Positions 30,827 to 37,737 of a stretch of DNA of 44,592 bases are shown piece by piece. This DNA is from Streptococcus sp. DD13 (GTDB lineage Bacteria > Bacillota > Bacilli > Lactobacillales > Streptococcaceae). Location: the NCBI RefSeq assembly GCF_001578875.1, contig NZ_KQ969506.1:197103-241694 (forward strand). The letters run 5' to 3'. The notes beneath the pieces are model-generated. The model was given only the letters and a program-made list of their open reading frames with translations, searched no databases and had not been told where the DNA came from. Each line of letters starts with the position of its first letter. Position 1 is the first letter of the stretch. The position numbers were made by a program, and so were the translations under genes.

Positions 30827-31014
30827 AAGCGTTCGTTAATTAAGTCTTGCAATTCGTGCAAGTCTTCTGTTGTAGCAAGTGACCGAATGAACCCACGCGC
30901 ATTCGAACGCCTACTTAAATAATTCTTATGCTCTTTATTTTTAGAAGCCCATCGTTTGTCAGCCTCTCGCTGACCTTCTGAGGTGCTGTACCCTTTGCGT
31001 TTCTTATCTGTCAT
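30820..31014 (-). CDS. Small basic protein, 64 aa, mobile-element type
   Basis: Highly charged protein: MTDKKRKGYSTSEGQREADK at the start, then RWASKNKEHKNYLSRRS, and an acidic helical end (TTEDLHELQDLINERLK). I recall similar small proteins on streptococcal mobile elements but cannot assign a function. Start has AAGGAGATAAT. It is the last gene of a minus-strand cassette that begins with two hydrophobic micro-peptides, so it could be a regulator or partner for them (inference). Confidence 0.6.
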   Translation of the reverse strand: MTDKKRKGYSTSEGQREADKRWASKNKEHKNYLSRRSNARGFIRSLATTEDLHELQDLINERLK

Positions 31015-31023
31015 ATTATCTCC

Positions 31024-31110
31024 TTACTTTAAGAATGATATAATAAGATTTAGTATACTCAATCCTAAAGCGAGAGAAGCGATAATGATTGAACGTTTTT
31101 CTTTATCCAT
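31024..31110 (-). CDS. Hydrophobic micro-peptide, 28 aa
   Basis: MDKEKRSIIIASLALGLSIL then NLIISFLK: a charged N-terminus followed by one membrane-spanning helix. AAAGG lies 8 bases before the ATG. Its stop lies 9 bases before the start codon of the 64-aa gene. The shape is that of type I toxin or holin-like peptides, but no family match can be claimed. Confidence 0.55.
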   Translation of the reverse strand: MDKEKRSIIIASLALGLSILNLIISFLK

Positions 31111-31153
31111 TGCATATACCTTTGTGACTATGATATAATCTAATCGAAGCCTT

Positions 31154-31167
31154 GGGGCTTTCGCCCC
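31154..31167. other. Strong GC hairpin between the micro-peptides
   Basis: GGGGC-TTTC-GCCCC; on the minus (transcribed) strand the loop is GAAA, a GNRA tetraloop. It lies between the two micro-peptide genes and may set their relative expression. Confidence 0.5.
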
Positions 31168-31182
31168 GTGACTTCTTAAAAG

Positions 31183-31290
31183 CTATTTGTGGAAGAGTTC
31201 TCTGACCAGTTTTATTAGTTCGATCAGGAAGATGCCAAGACTAATTTTATCTGCTGTAGAGAGCTTTTCTTTTTTGCGTTGACGCTTCAT
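31183..31290 (-). CDS. Amphipathic micro-peptide, 35 aa
   Basis: MKRQRKKEKLSTADKISLGI then FLIELIKLVRELFHK: a very basic N-terminus followed by an amphipathic/hydrophobic helix, reminiscent of holin-like toxin peptides of Firmicutes (inference). AAAGGAT is placed before the ATG. It is the first gene behind the strong minus-strand promoter at 31351-31379. Confidence 0.55.
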   Translation of the reverse strand: MKRQRKKEKLSTADKISLGIFLIELIKLVRELFHK

Positions 31291-31350
31291 AGTCAATATC
31301 CTTTCTTTAGATTTCTTATCTGCGATTGTCCTTTCCTCAACCACATTTAT

Positions 31351-31379
31351 AGTATATCATAGTCTAAATACTATGTCAA
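31351..31379 (-). promoter_or_regulatory. Near-consensus promoter with operator-like dyad
   Basis: On the minus strand, TTGACA (31379-31374), exactly 17 bp, TATACT (31356-31351). The spacer holds the dyad CATAGT-N6-ACTATG (31358-31375), placed so that a bound repressor would block polymerase. It drives the micro-peptide cassette. Confidence 0.8.
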
Positions 31380-31440
31380 CACTTTTCTTAAACTTTTTTA
31401 TATTTTTTGGGAGTTTTTTGTCTATATAATGAGATATAAT

Positions 31441-31659
31441 AGTAGTATGAAGCAATCGGGAGTTAACAGTCGATTGTCGTTACTCCTTGCAAAATGTGTT
31501 TTTTACCCGATTACTTGGGCCTGCAAGTTTTAAAAGGCTTGTGGGTCATAATAGCGTGCAGAAGCGTACGGCGCCTGCGACGCGAAAGGTCTAGTCAATC
31601 GCATGTCGGACTAGGTTTAATGTGCAACAAAGGTCAGCAAACGCTGGCTTTTTGTTTTT
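31441..31659 (+). ncRNA. Structured noncoding region upstream of terS
   Basis: A -10-like TATAAT ends at 31440. Nested or successive stems follow: GGAGTTAAC/GTTACTCC (31459-31486), with AATCGGG/CCCGATT (31454-31512) as an overlapping outer stem; CCTGCAAG/CTTGTGGG (31520-31545); GCGTGCAG/CTGC-G-ACGC (31554-31583); CTAGTC/GACTAG (31591-31614); and a terminator AGGTCAGC/GCTGGCTT with T5 (31631-31653). No long ORF. It could be a free-standing RNA, the terminase leader, or a packaging site. Confidence 0.5.
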
Positions 31660-31678
31660 GAAATAGGAGGTGAGGATA

Positions 31679-31830
31679 TTGGGCTAAATCAACGACAAAA
31701 GTTATTTGCTAGTGAGTATATAAAGCTAGGAAACGCTACACAAGCAGCTATCAACGCTGGCTATAGCTGAGGACAGTGGAGCAATTGGCGAGCAGAAGTT
31801 GAAATAAAAGTCTCTGCGCGCTTACCGTGA
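31679..31830 (+). pseudogene. Phage terminase small subunit, decayed
   Basis: AGGAGG (31665-31670) precedes TTG 31679, but one base is missing in the following G run. In the shifted frame (31684 on) it reads LNQRQKLFASEYIKLGNATQ then AAINAGYS, the N-terminal helix-turn-helix of TerS, then a stop (31768). A further frame continues RTVEQLASR and another VEIKV, showing more small indels. The DNA-packaging function is lost. Confidence 0.7.
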
Positions 31831-32806
31831 AATGCGTGCCCGTCCAGCTGAAGAGTTGGGGATAGATACCTTTTATTATTCTAAGAAAGCAAGCGCGAGA
31901 GCAGCATGCGCACCGCTTCAACATCGTATCGTCACCTTTGGGCCTGCTAGAGAGGTAGAAGGTGTAGAGGTCCTGTCTCTAGCTGATCATGGACATGGGA
32001 CGCCTGCAGGGTGTTTGGGAATCAATTGTGGCCATATCTTGACCCCGTTCATACCAGGTGTTCATACGCTCCCTGGGCTTGGGCCGGATGTAGAGAATAT
32101 TAGCCAAGAACAGGCGATAGAAAATGCCAACGCACAAGCCAAACAAAGAGCCTTAGAACGTTCAATCCGGTCGAACAAGGAAAAGCTTCACGTTGCCGAG
32201 AAGTTGGGCGACCAGGAACTAATCGATAAGTATAAAAACAAGATTAGGATCCAACAAGGAGCCATGAGAGACTATCTCAAGCAGCATCCGTTTCTTCGTC
32301 GTGATTACGCTAGGGAGAAGCACTATGATGACCCATTTAGCAAGGCGAAGAAAGAAGTTGAATTAAGGCGTGAACTAGCCAAACTGGAAAAGCACAGAGC
32401 AGAACAAAAAGAAATGCGTCAGCGTTTCACTTCTGCTGTGAAAGATGGTATAATTAAGACAGAAATCAACGAACAGAAACAAGCTGATCACATCAGAGGT
32501 ACTAACGAATGGTATAGACGACTCGAGACTGACTTAGCCAATGGTAAGCAGTTTGAACCAAGTTATTTGACGGTATCAATGGAGGAGGCAGCTAAACTAA
32601 TTAAACGTTATTCTGGGACAGGGCAGTTTAGGTACTCTGATAAAGACGGATATATTCCTAAAAAAGAGATTATCCAGCACGACGGCAAGATTGGTATATA
32701 TATCGACCAATCTACAGGAGAGATGTTTGAAACTGACAGTTTTAGAATACACTACAGTAAAACAGGGGCACATATTGTCCCAACGCTTAGAGGTAAAAAC
32801 CGATGA
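31811..32806 (+). CDS. Phage minor capsid protein 2, N-terminally truncated, with C-terminal Ntox50 domain
   Basis: The open frame from 31811 (ATG at 31832, 324 aa, no ribosome binding site) starts SLRAYREMRARPAEELGID, internal to minor capsid protein 2. The capsid part continues with DHGHGTPAGCLGINCGH and a basic helix-rich linker (about 100-205). Residues about 215-320 form a type 50 toxin-like domain (Ntox50): QKQADHIRGTNEW, an MEEAAKLIKRYSGTG segment, and HYSKTGAHIVP, the likely nuclease signature. terL, portal and the N-terminal part of this gene have been deleted, fusing it to terS debris. The toxin part looks complete. Confidence 0.75.
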   Translation, partial: SLRAYREMRARPAEELGIDTFYYSKKASARAACAPLQHRIVTFGPAREVEGVEVLSLADHGHGTPAGCLGINCGHILTPFIPGVHTLPGLGPDVENISQEQAIENANAQAKQRALERSIRSNKEKLHVAEKLGDQELIDKYKNKIRIQQGAMRDYLKQHPFLRRDYAREKHYDDPFSKAKKEVELRRELAKLEKHRAEQKEMRQRFTSAVKDGIIKTEINEQKQADHIRGTNEWYRRLETDLANGKQFEPSYLTVSMEEAAKLIKRYSGTGQFRYSDKDGYIPKKEIIQHDGKIGIYIDQSTGEMFETDSFRIHYSKTGAHIVPTLRGKNR

Positions 32807-32994
32807 AGTTATGGCTATATGTTAGAAAAAACGTCAAAATTACACTAATTGATGGACAAATTGTGTCTGGCTTTGCCGAAGATTATTGTTCAGCGTCTGA
32901 TAATGCTGAAGAAATTGATTCCTTGCTCGTAGATGTTGGAGGGAATCCAAGAGAATATTTCGAAAATGAAATCCTTGGCATTTCTTTAACTTAG
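32803..32994 (+). CDS. Small Sm-like protein coupled to the Ntox50 gene (possible immunity protein)
   Basis: 63 aa, beta-rich (VKITLIDGQIVSGFAEDYCS, then an acidic patch ASDNAEEIDS and LLVDVGG), with a pattern like small Sm/LSM-fold proteins. The start overlaps the stop of the toxin-domain gene (ATGA), the usual arrangement for a toxin and its immunity partner, and acidic small proteins are typical immunity proteins. Similar genes follow minor capsid protein 2 in streptococcal phages. The immunity role is inference. Confidence 0.6.
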   Translation: MKLWLYVRKNVKITLIDGQIVSGFAEDYCSASDNAEEIDSLLVDVGGNPREYFENEILGISLT

Positions 32995-33019
32995 CACTTA
33001 GTTCGATCTAGGTGCTTTT
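32993..33019 (+). terminator. Terminator after the small partner gene
   Basis: AGCAC-TAG pairs with CTA-GTGCT around TTCGAT, followed by T4. Confidence 0.7.
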
Positions 33020-33044
33020 CTTATATCTAGAAGGGATAAAGACG

Positions 33045-33185
33045 ATGTATCAATTGTTTAAAATAAAGAAGTGGTTTGTTAGAGAATTCCTATGTGTACA
33101 TGATTATGTAGTGAAGGAACTTGGCGCTCACTCCTGCGCGGAATGCAAAAAATGTGGGAAAATAACAAGTACAAGCAAAATTTAA
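33045..33185 (+). CDS. Small zinc-ribbon-like phage protein, 46 aa
   Basis: MYQLFKIKKWFVREFLCVHD then YVVKELGAHSCAECKKCGK: C-x-H and a C-x2-C-x2-C cluster suggest one zinc site, as in small phage zinc-ribbon proteins. AAGGGAT is present before the ATG. Too short for standard ORF lists. Function unknown; a terminator follows. Confidence 0.5.
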   Translation: MYQLFKIKKWFVREFLCVHDYVVKELGAHSCAECKKCGKITSTSKI

Positions 33186-33193
33186 TTATACCT

Positions 33194-33216
33194 AAAGCCG
33201 TAACTCCACGGCTTTT
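33194..33216 (+). terminator. Terminator after the zinc-ribbon ORF
   Basis: AAAGCCGT pairs with ACGGCTTT through AACTCC, then T's. Confidence 0.75.
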
Positions 33217-33221
33217 CTTAT

Positions 33222-33291
33222 GCGCTCGAAAGGAACAGGGGGGTGATTTGTATGTTCTCCACTCTGAGCAGGTTCGAGTCCTGCAGGGCAC
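33222..33291 (+). other. tRNA-like element B
   Basis: GCAGG-TTCGAGT-CCTGC (33268-33284) is a perfect T-arm including the GGTTCGANTCC box. GCGCTC (33222-33227) pairs with GGGCAC (33286-33291) with one mismatch; the total is 70 nt with 40 nt for D and anticodon arms, a tRNA-like size. No regular anticodon stem is seen; GGAACA/TGTTCT pairs instead. It shares about 40 bp with element A at 30284-30330. Confidence 0.45.
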
Positions 33292-33347
33292 TTAGACTTT
33301 ATCCGCAGTCGGTAAAGAACGGAATATCAAAAAGCAGGAGGCCTATC

Positions 33348-33815
33348 GTGGCAGAAGAAATCCAACATACTGACCAGGCAGTTGACCCTGGAGAAAACCA
33401 AGTGCAAGAAAGCACAGAACAAACCAGGACATTCACTCAAGAAGAAGTGACCGGCCTGGTAGCAAAAGAATCCAAGAAAGCGCAAGAAAAAATCTTCAAA
33501 AGCCTAGGATTCGAAGATATCAAAAGCGCTAAGGAAGGATTCGAGAAGCTGAAAGCGTGGGAGGATTCTCAAAAGAGCGAATCAGAGAAAAATGCGGAAG
33601 CCCTTGCAATGAAGGAACAAGAATTAGCAGAGGCCTTATCTAGCAATAAGAATCTGGAAGCTAAGCTATCAGCTCTTACGTTAGGGGTGACGGCTGAGTC
33701 TGTTGACGATCTTATTTTTCTTAAACGTTGGACCGCGATTCAGGATTCGTTTGGAACAACCAAATTATCGGGGGAACTTAAGAGCTGGCTTTTATCCGTC
33801 AAAAAAACTCCATAA
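33348..33815 (+). pseudogene. Phage capsid scaffold (DUF4355/GP20-like), truncated
   Basis: GTG 33348 with CAGGAGG upstream starts MAEEIQHTDQ. An acidic N-terminus is followed by FTQEEVTGLVAKESKKAQEK and a long coiled coil (about 50-115), typical of minor structural/scaffold proteins. After LTLGVTAESVDDLIFL (about 33708) the sequence changes character (RWTAIQDSFGTTKLSG), so the 3' part is joined to unrelated DNA. This junction is the right edge of the phage debris; the frame then runs into a terminator arm. Confidence 0.65.
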
Positions 33816-33833
33816 CCAGATTGGTTATGGAGT
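33801..33833 (-). terminator. Terminator for the minus-strand 61-aa gene
   Basis: ACTCCATAACC pairs perfectly with GGTTATGGAGT around 5 bases; on the minus strand T7 follows. Confidence 0.88.
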
Positions 33834-33843
33834 CAGTGCTCAT

Positions 33844-34029
33844 TTAGAAGAGGCCTTTGATTTTGTCTACTGCCCCGTTGACCAAGTCATTTCCTGAAAC
33901 AAGTCCTTTTGCTTGTTCAAGGTAGTCCCCGAAATGATCCTTGTTGTCTTCGATAAATTTCTTTGCGCTATCGAAATCTTTCTTTTCGATGAGTTCTTTC
34001 ACTTGGTTCAGTAAGTCGAGTGGATTCAT
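33844..34029 (-). CDS. Small conserved-type protein, 61 aa
   Basis: From ATG 34029 (AGGAGAC 7 bases upstream) the product starts MNPLDLLNQVKELIEKKDF; it is an acidic, all-helical cytosolic protein with two helical hairpins ending DKIKGLF. An upstream in-frame extension (to 34110) lacks a ribosome binding site. Similar small helical proteins are widespread in streptococci, but the function is unknown to me. Confidence 0.7.
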   Translation of the reverse strand: MNPLDLLNQVKELIEKKDFDSAKKFIEDNKDHFGDYLEQAKGLVSGNDLVNGAVDKIKGLF

Positions 34030-34172
34030 TTGATCGTCTCCTAACATAATAATGATAAACGAGGCAAGTGCCTTCTTATTTATTGAATCATTTTTCGGAA
34101 GGTTTGACAATCAAAATGACTCGTTAAAATGACCGATCATCCTTCGTGCGAAAATGAAGAGGTCATTCAGGC

Positions 34173-35183
34173 TTATGCATCTCCAAACAATACAGAGGTT
34201 GCCTCAGGGATCAAGCAGTCGTCTGAGAGCAATGTCAGTTTACCATTGGCTGCATCACGTTGAAGTACGCTGACATTGTCGCTGTCTTGATGAGGAACGA
34301 TGAGAAAGTGCTCATCTGGAGAGAGGGTGAAATCTCGAGGAGTGTGTCCACCAGTCTTGACAATCTCTAGAGGGACTAAGAGTCCATCTGCCCCAATGGA
34401 GAAACTTGCAATGGAATCATGTCCGCGGTTGGAAACATAGAGGAAACGACCATCACTAGAGATACGGATAGCTCCGCCTCCATTAAAACCGTCATAATCT
34501 TTGGGAATCAGAGACAATATCTGAATGGACTCAAAATCACCGTATCCGTCGTAAATGAGAACTTCAACAGTGGAATTCAGCTCACAAACCACGTAGGCCA
34601 TTTTTTGGGAGGGATGAAAGACTAGGTGACGCGGTCCTGCACCTGGAGTGATCTGAAACTGGTCGATAGCTGTGAGTTTTCCTTCTTCAGAAATCTCATA
34701 GGTCACCAAGTGGTCCGTACCAAGATCACAGGTAACGAGATAGCGATCAGGCGTGAGATCAGCAAAGTGGACATGGCTGGAGGCTTGATTTTCATGAGGC
34801 CCTTGTCCTGAGTGCTGGACACAGTCAGCTAGGGTCAGCCTACCATTTTCTTCTTTTTTATAGACAAGGACTTGTCCCTTGTGATAGTTGGCAGCATAGA
34901 CTAGTTGACGATCGTCATCCACGCTGACATAACAGTGAGGGGCTCCTTCTTGGACCACATGCTGGATGAGGTGAAAGTTCGGATCCCAGGCAGCGATTCC
35001 TCCTTTTTCATCCTTAGCACCTACGCTATAAGCGAATCCATCCGCTGCTATGGCGAGGTAAGTAGGGCTTGGTTCAGCGCCCAAAAGACGTGGCTGGGAC
35101 AATTCTCCCGTTTTTTCATTAAAATCAGCCTGATAGATCCCTTGCGATAAGCGTCTCGTATAGGTTCCAAAATAAACTAACAT
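34173..35183 (-). CDS. pgl: 6-phosphogluconolactonase (seven-bladed propeller type)
   Basis: 336-aa beta-propeller lactonase of the YkgB/YbhE type, predicted to hydrolyse 6-phosphogluconolactone in the pentose phosphate pathway. Repeated blade motifs are visible (VYFGTYTRRLSQGIY, YAANYHKGQV, FLYVSNRGHDSI, TPRDFTLSPDEHFLIV). I start at ATG 35183, which has GAGGGG 8 bases upstream, rather than at 35198. Physiological substrate is inferred from the family. Confidence 0.85.
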   Translation of the reverse strand: MLVYFGTYTRRLSQGIYQADFNEKTGELSQPRLLGAEPSPTYLAIAADGFAYSVGAKDEKGGIAAWDPNFHLIQHVVQEGAPHCYVSVDDDRQLVYAANYHKGQVLVYKKEENGRLTLADCVQHSGQGPHENQASSHVHFADLTPDRYLVTCDLGTDHLVTYEISEEGKLTAIDQFQITPGAGPRHLVFHPSQKMAYVVCELNSTVEVLIYDGYGDFESIQILSLIPKDYDGFNGGGAIRISSDGRFLYVSNRGHDSIASFSIGADGLLVPLEIVKTGGHTPRDFTLSPDEHFLIVPHQDSDNVSVLQRDAANGKLTLLSDDCLIPEATSVLFGDA

Positions 35184-35213
35184 ACAGTAACCCCTCATGA
35201 TTTTGATAGGTTT

Positions 35214-35222
35214 ATTATATCA
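35214..35222 (-). promoter_or_regulatory. Extended -10 of pgl
   Basis: On the minus strand TGATATAAT, with TATAAT at 35219-35214; divergent from the TPR gene. Confidence 0.5.
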
Positions 35223-35283
35223 CAAAAGATTTTTTAAAGGATGGAAGGAAAGGGAAGAAATACAGGAAAATTAGGTCAGAAAA

Positions 35284-35292
35284 TGATACAAT
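35284..35292 (+). promoter_or_regulatory. Extended -10 of the TPR gene
   Basis: TGATACAAT at 35284-35292, 36 bases before the chosen start codon. Confidence 0.45.
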
Positions 35293-35328
35293 ATAGGACG
35301 AACGAGTTTGTGAATGAAAGAGGCAAGG

Positions 35329-36570
35329 ATGAACAATAGCGAAAAAATGATTCTCTCGATCCAATCTCAAGATTTGGAGCGGGCAAAAAAATATTTTAAA
35401 AGAGCGAGAAGCCAGGATGATCCAGAAGTTTTACTTGAGTTAGCGGTCTATCTGGAAGGGATTGGCTTTTTCTCTCAGGCGAAAACGCTCTACGAGCAAC
35501 TTTTGCCGATTTACCCTGAATCCGCACTCCAGTTGGCGCAGATTGCAAACGACGATGGGAATGTCGAGGAGGCGTTTGCCTATCTCGAGCAGATTGGGTC
35601 AGAAAGTCCTTACTATCTCGAAGCCTTGCTTGTGAAGGCTGATTTGTATCAGTCAGAGGGATTGACGGATGTGGCAAGGGAAAAACTTCTTGAGGCGAGC
35701 CGTCTATCAGAGGAGGAGATAATCCGCTTTGGTTTGGCAGAGCTGGATATGGAGCTTGGCTTTTATCAGGAAGCGATCGAATGGTATGTTCAACTAAATC
35801 ATGATGAACTGCTAGAGTTGACAGGTGTTTCTATTTACCAACGCATCGGGATAGCTTATGCTCGACTTGGACGCTTTGAAGTGGCCATTGAATATCTGGA
35901 GAAGTCGGTCGAGCTAGAATATGATGATACGACTTTATATGAGCTGGCTGTTTTATTGTATGATCAGGAAGAATATCAAAAGGCCAACCTTTACTTTAAG
36001 CAACTGGATACCCTGAACCCCGAATTTGAAGGGTATGAGTATCCTTATGCTCAGTCTCTTCATGCAGAACATCAGGTGGATCAGGCTATAACAATTGCGG
36101 AAAAGGGCTTGCAGAAAAATCAATATGATAGCCTGATGATGCTCTTAATCTCCCAGTATGCCTATGAGGCGCATGACCCAGAAAAAGCAGAGCGTTATCT
36201 CTTACTGGCAAAAGACAACGCTGAAGATCTCAATGAGGTCTTATTGCGTCTTTCGAATTTATATCTTGAACAAGAGCGGTATGAGGACGTGGTGGCGCTT
36301 GCTCAAGAAGAGTTTGAGAATGTCCTGACGCGCTGGAATCTTGCGAAGGCTTTTCGTGCCATAGAGGAAGACGATCGAGCGCTTACCTTGTACAAGGAAC
36401 TCGAGGATGACTTAAAGGAAAACCCTGAATTTTTACAAGATATGGCCTTGTATCTGAAGCAACTGGGGGATCGCAAAGAGTCAGAGCGGTTATTAAAAGC
36501 CTATCTACAAAGGGTTCCAGATGATATGGACATGCAAGTGGCTTTAGAAGACTTGCAAGAGGAGTACTAA
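35329..36570 (+). CDS. Tetratricopeptide repeat protein
   Basis: 413-aa soluble scaffold made almost wholly of TPR units (for example QAKTLYEQLLPIYPESA, AIEWYVQLNHDELLE, VAIEYLEKSVELEYDD, KANLYFKQLDTLNPEFEGY). No enzymatic domain. It is acidic and cytosolic, presumably mediating protein-protein contacts; a YpiA-like TPR protein is the closest idea. ATG 35329 is preferred (AGAGG 5 bases upstream); ATG 35314 lies in the leader. The partner is unknown. Confidence 0.8.
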   Translation: MNNSEKMILSIQSQDLERAKKYFKRARSQDDPEVLLELAVYLEGIGFFSQAKTLYEQLLPIYPESALQLAQIANDDGNVEEAFAYLEQIGSESPYYLEALLVKADLYQSEGLTDVAREKLLEASRLSEEEIIRFGLAELDMELGFYQEAIEWYVQLNHDELLELTGVSIYQRIGIAYARLGRFEVAIEYLEKSVELEYDDTTLYELAVLLYDQEEYQKANLYFKQLDTLNPEFEGYEYPYAQSLHAEHQVDQAITIAEKGLQKNQYDSLMMLLISQYAYEAHDPEKAERYLLLAKDNAEDLNEVLLRLSNLYLEQERYEDVVALAQEEFENVLTRWNLAKAFRAIEEDDRALTLYKELEDDLKENPEFLQDMALYLKQLGDRKESERLLKAYLQRVPDDMDMQVALEDLQEEY

Positions 36571-36639
36571 AGGAAGTTTTTCAAGATCTGGGAATCTTGA
36601 TCGTGATTAGAACAGAGGAAACGAGGAAAGGAATCGTTC

Positions 36640-37356
36640 ATGGAAATCAACACACTTTTCCAATACAATACATTAGGTGCCTTAATGGCGGGATTATACG
36701 GTGGTTCATTGACAGTAGGTGAATTGCTCGAACATGGAGATTTGGGATTAGGGACCTTGGATTCTATCGATGGGGAATTGATCGTTCTAGATGGGAAGGC
36801 CTATCAAGCTAAGGGATCAGGAGATCAGCCGGAAGTTGTGGAAGTGGCGGATGAGATGAAGGTTCCCTACGCAGCTGTCATTCATCATCAAGCAGAGGTG
36901 ATCTTTCGGCAACGTTTTCCGATGACAGCAGAAGAACTTCAAAAGCGGATCGAGTCTTATTATGATGGAGAAAATTTATTTCGCTCCATCAAAATTGTTG
37001 GGGATTTCACTAAGATGCGTGTTCGGATGATTCCCAAATCCACAAGTGGAGAGAAATTTGCGGATGTTGCCACTCATCAACCAGAATATTCGACCGACAA
37101 TATCTCGGGGACGATTGTGGGGATTTGGACGCCGGAGATATTTCACGGTGTATCAGTAGCGGGTTACCATCTTCATTTTATTTCAGATGATCATAGCTTT
37201 GGAGGGCATGTCATGGACTATGTCATCGATCATGGGATTATCGAAGTAGGGGCAGTTGATCAGCTGGATCAGCGTTTCCCTGTGCAGGATCGCCAATATC
37301 TCTTTGCCAAGTTTAATGCACAAGAAATTCGCAAGGACATTGAAAAGTCGGAGTAG
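36640..37356 (+). CDS. aldB: Alpha-acetolactate decarboxylase
   Basis: Cytosolic zinc enzyme turning alpha-acetolactate into acetoin, used for pH control and to direct pyruvate overflow. 238 aa, normal length. The N-terminus FQYNTLGALMAGLYGG and the zinc-ligand region GYHLHFISDDHSFGGHVMDY (two His in HLH and one in GGH) are characteristic. No budB/alsS neighbour is in view, so the substrate comes from elsewhere in the genome. Ribosome binding site GAGGAAAGG. A dispersed repeat ends the transcript. Confidence 0.93.
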   Translation: MEINTLFQYNTLGALMAGLYGGSLTVGELLEHGDLGLGTLDSIDGELIVLDGKAYQAKGSGDQPEVVEVADEMKVPYAAVIHHQAEVIFRQRFPMTAEELQKRIESYYDGENLFRSIKIVGDFTKMRVRMIPKSTSGEKFADVATHQPEYSTDNISGTIVGIWTPEIFHGVSVAGYHLHFISDDHSFGGHVMDYVIDHGIIEVGAVDQLDQRFPVQDRQYLFAKFNAQEIRKDIEKSE

Positions 37357-37395
37357 GCGATAGAGAATGCTCTAAGGAGATTGGGTGAGGATAGA

Positions 37396-37566
37396 GAGGC
37401 TAGGACAACAGTCCTAGCCTCTTGTTTGTTTTTGGATTGTCGAGCAAGACGCAGGGGTTGAGTGGGCTCTACGAGGCTGATTTTATCCGCTTCTACAACC
37501 CGACTCAACTGTGAGGAGGTGGGGTGACGAAATCGCATTCTAACGAATGAGCGATTTCTGTCCCAC
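37396..37566. repeat. Dispersed intergenic repeat, copy 3
   Basis: 171 bp, same orientation as copy 2. It starts with the perfect palindrome GAGGCTAGGAC/GTCCTAGCCTC (37396-37421), has the conserved centre (GTCGAGCAAGACGC, TTGAGTGGGCTCTAC) and ends GCGATTTCTGTCCCAC. It serves as terminator between aldB and rexB. Confidence 0.85.
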
Positions 37567-37634
37567 ATTCTTCTCTTGTTTTTTAAAATCATCTCTAGTC
37601 TAGCTCATTTTCCATCCGGACTTTTAACTATAAA

Positions 37635-37643
37635 TGGTATAAT
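37635..37643 (+). promoter_or_regulatory. Extended -10 of rexB
   Basis: TGGTATAAT at 37635-37643, about 95 bases before the start codon. Confidence 0.5.
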
Positions 37644-37737
37644 AGGGGTAGTTTTTACTTGGCTTTCAAGCACGATCGGTCTGTTGCTCAGTCCTTGAAA
37701 ATGCTAGGAAGAAATCATGTGATGGGTGGAGAGAAGA

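Noticed and set aside
34129..34159. ATGACC/GGTCAT inverted repeat as a terminator of pgl
   Set aside because: Long loop and no T-run on either strand; too weak to call.
37269..37592. Minus-strand ORF of 107 codons
   Set aside because: It covers the end of aldB and dispersed repeat copy 3; its coding appearance comes from the repeat.
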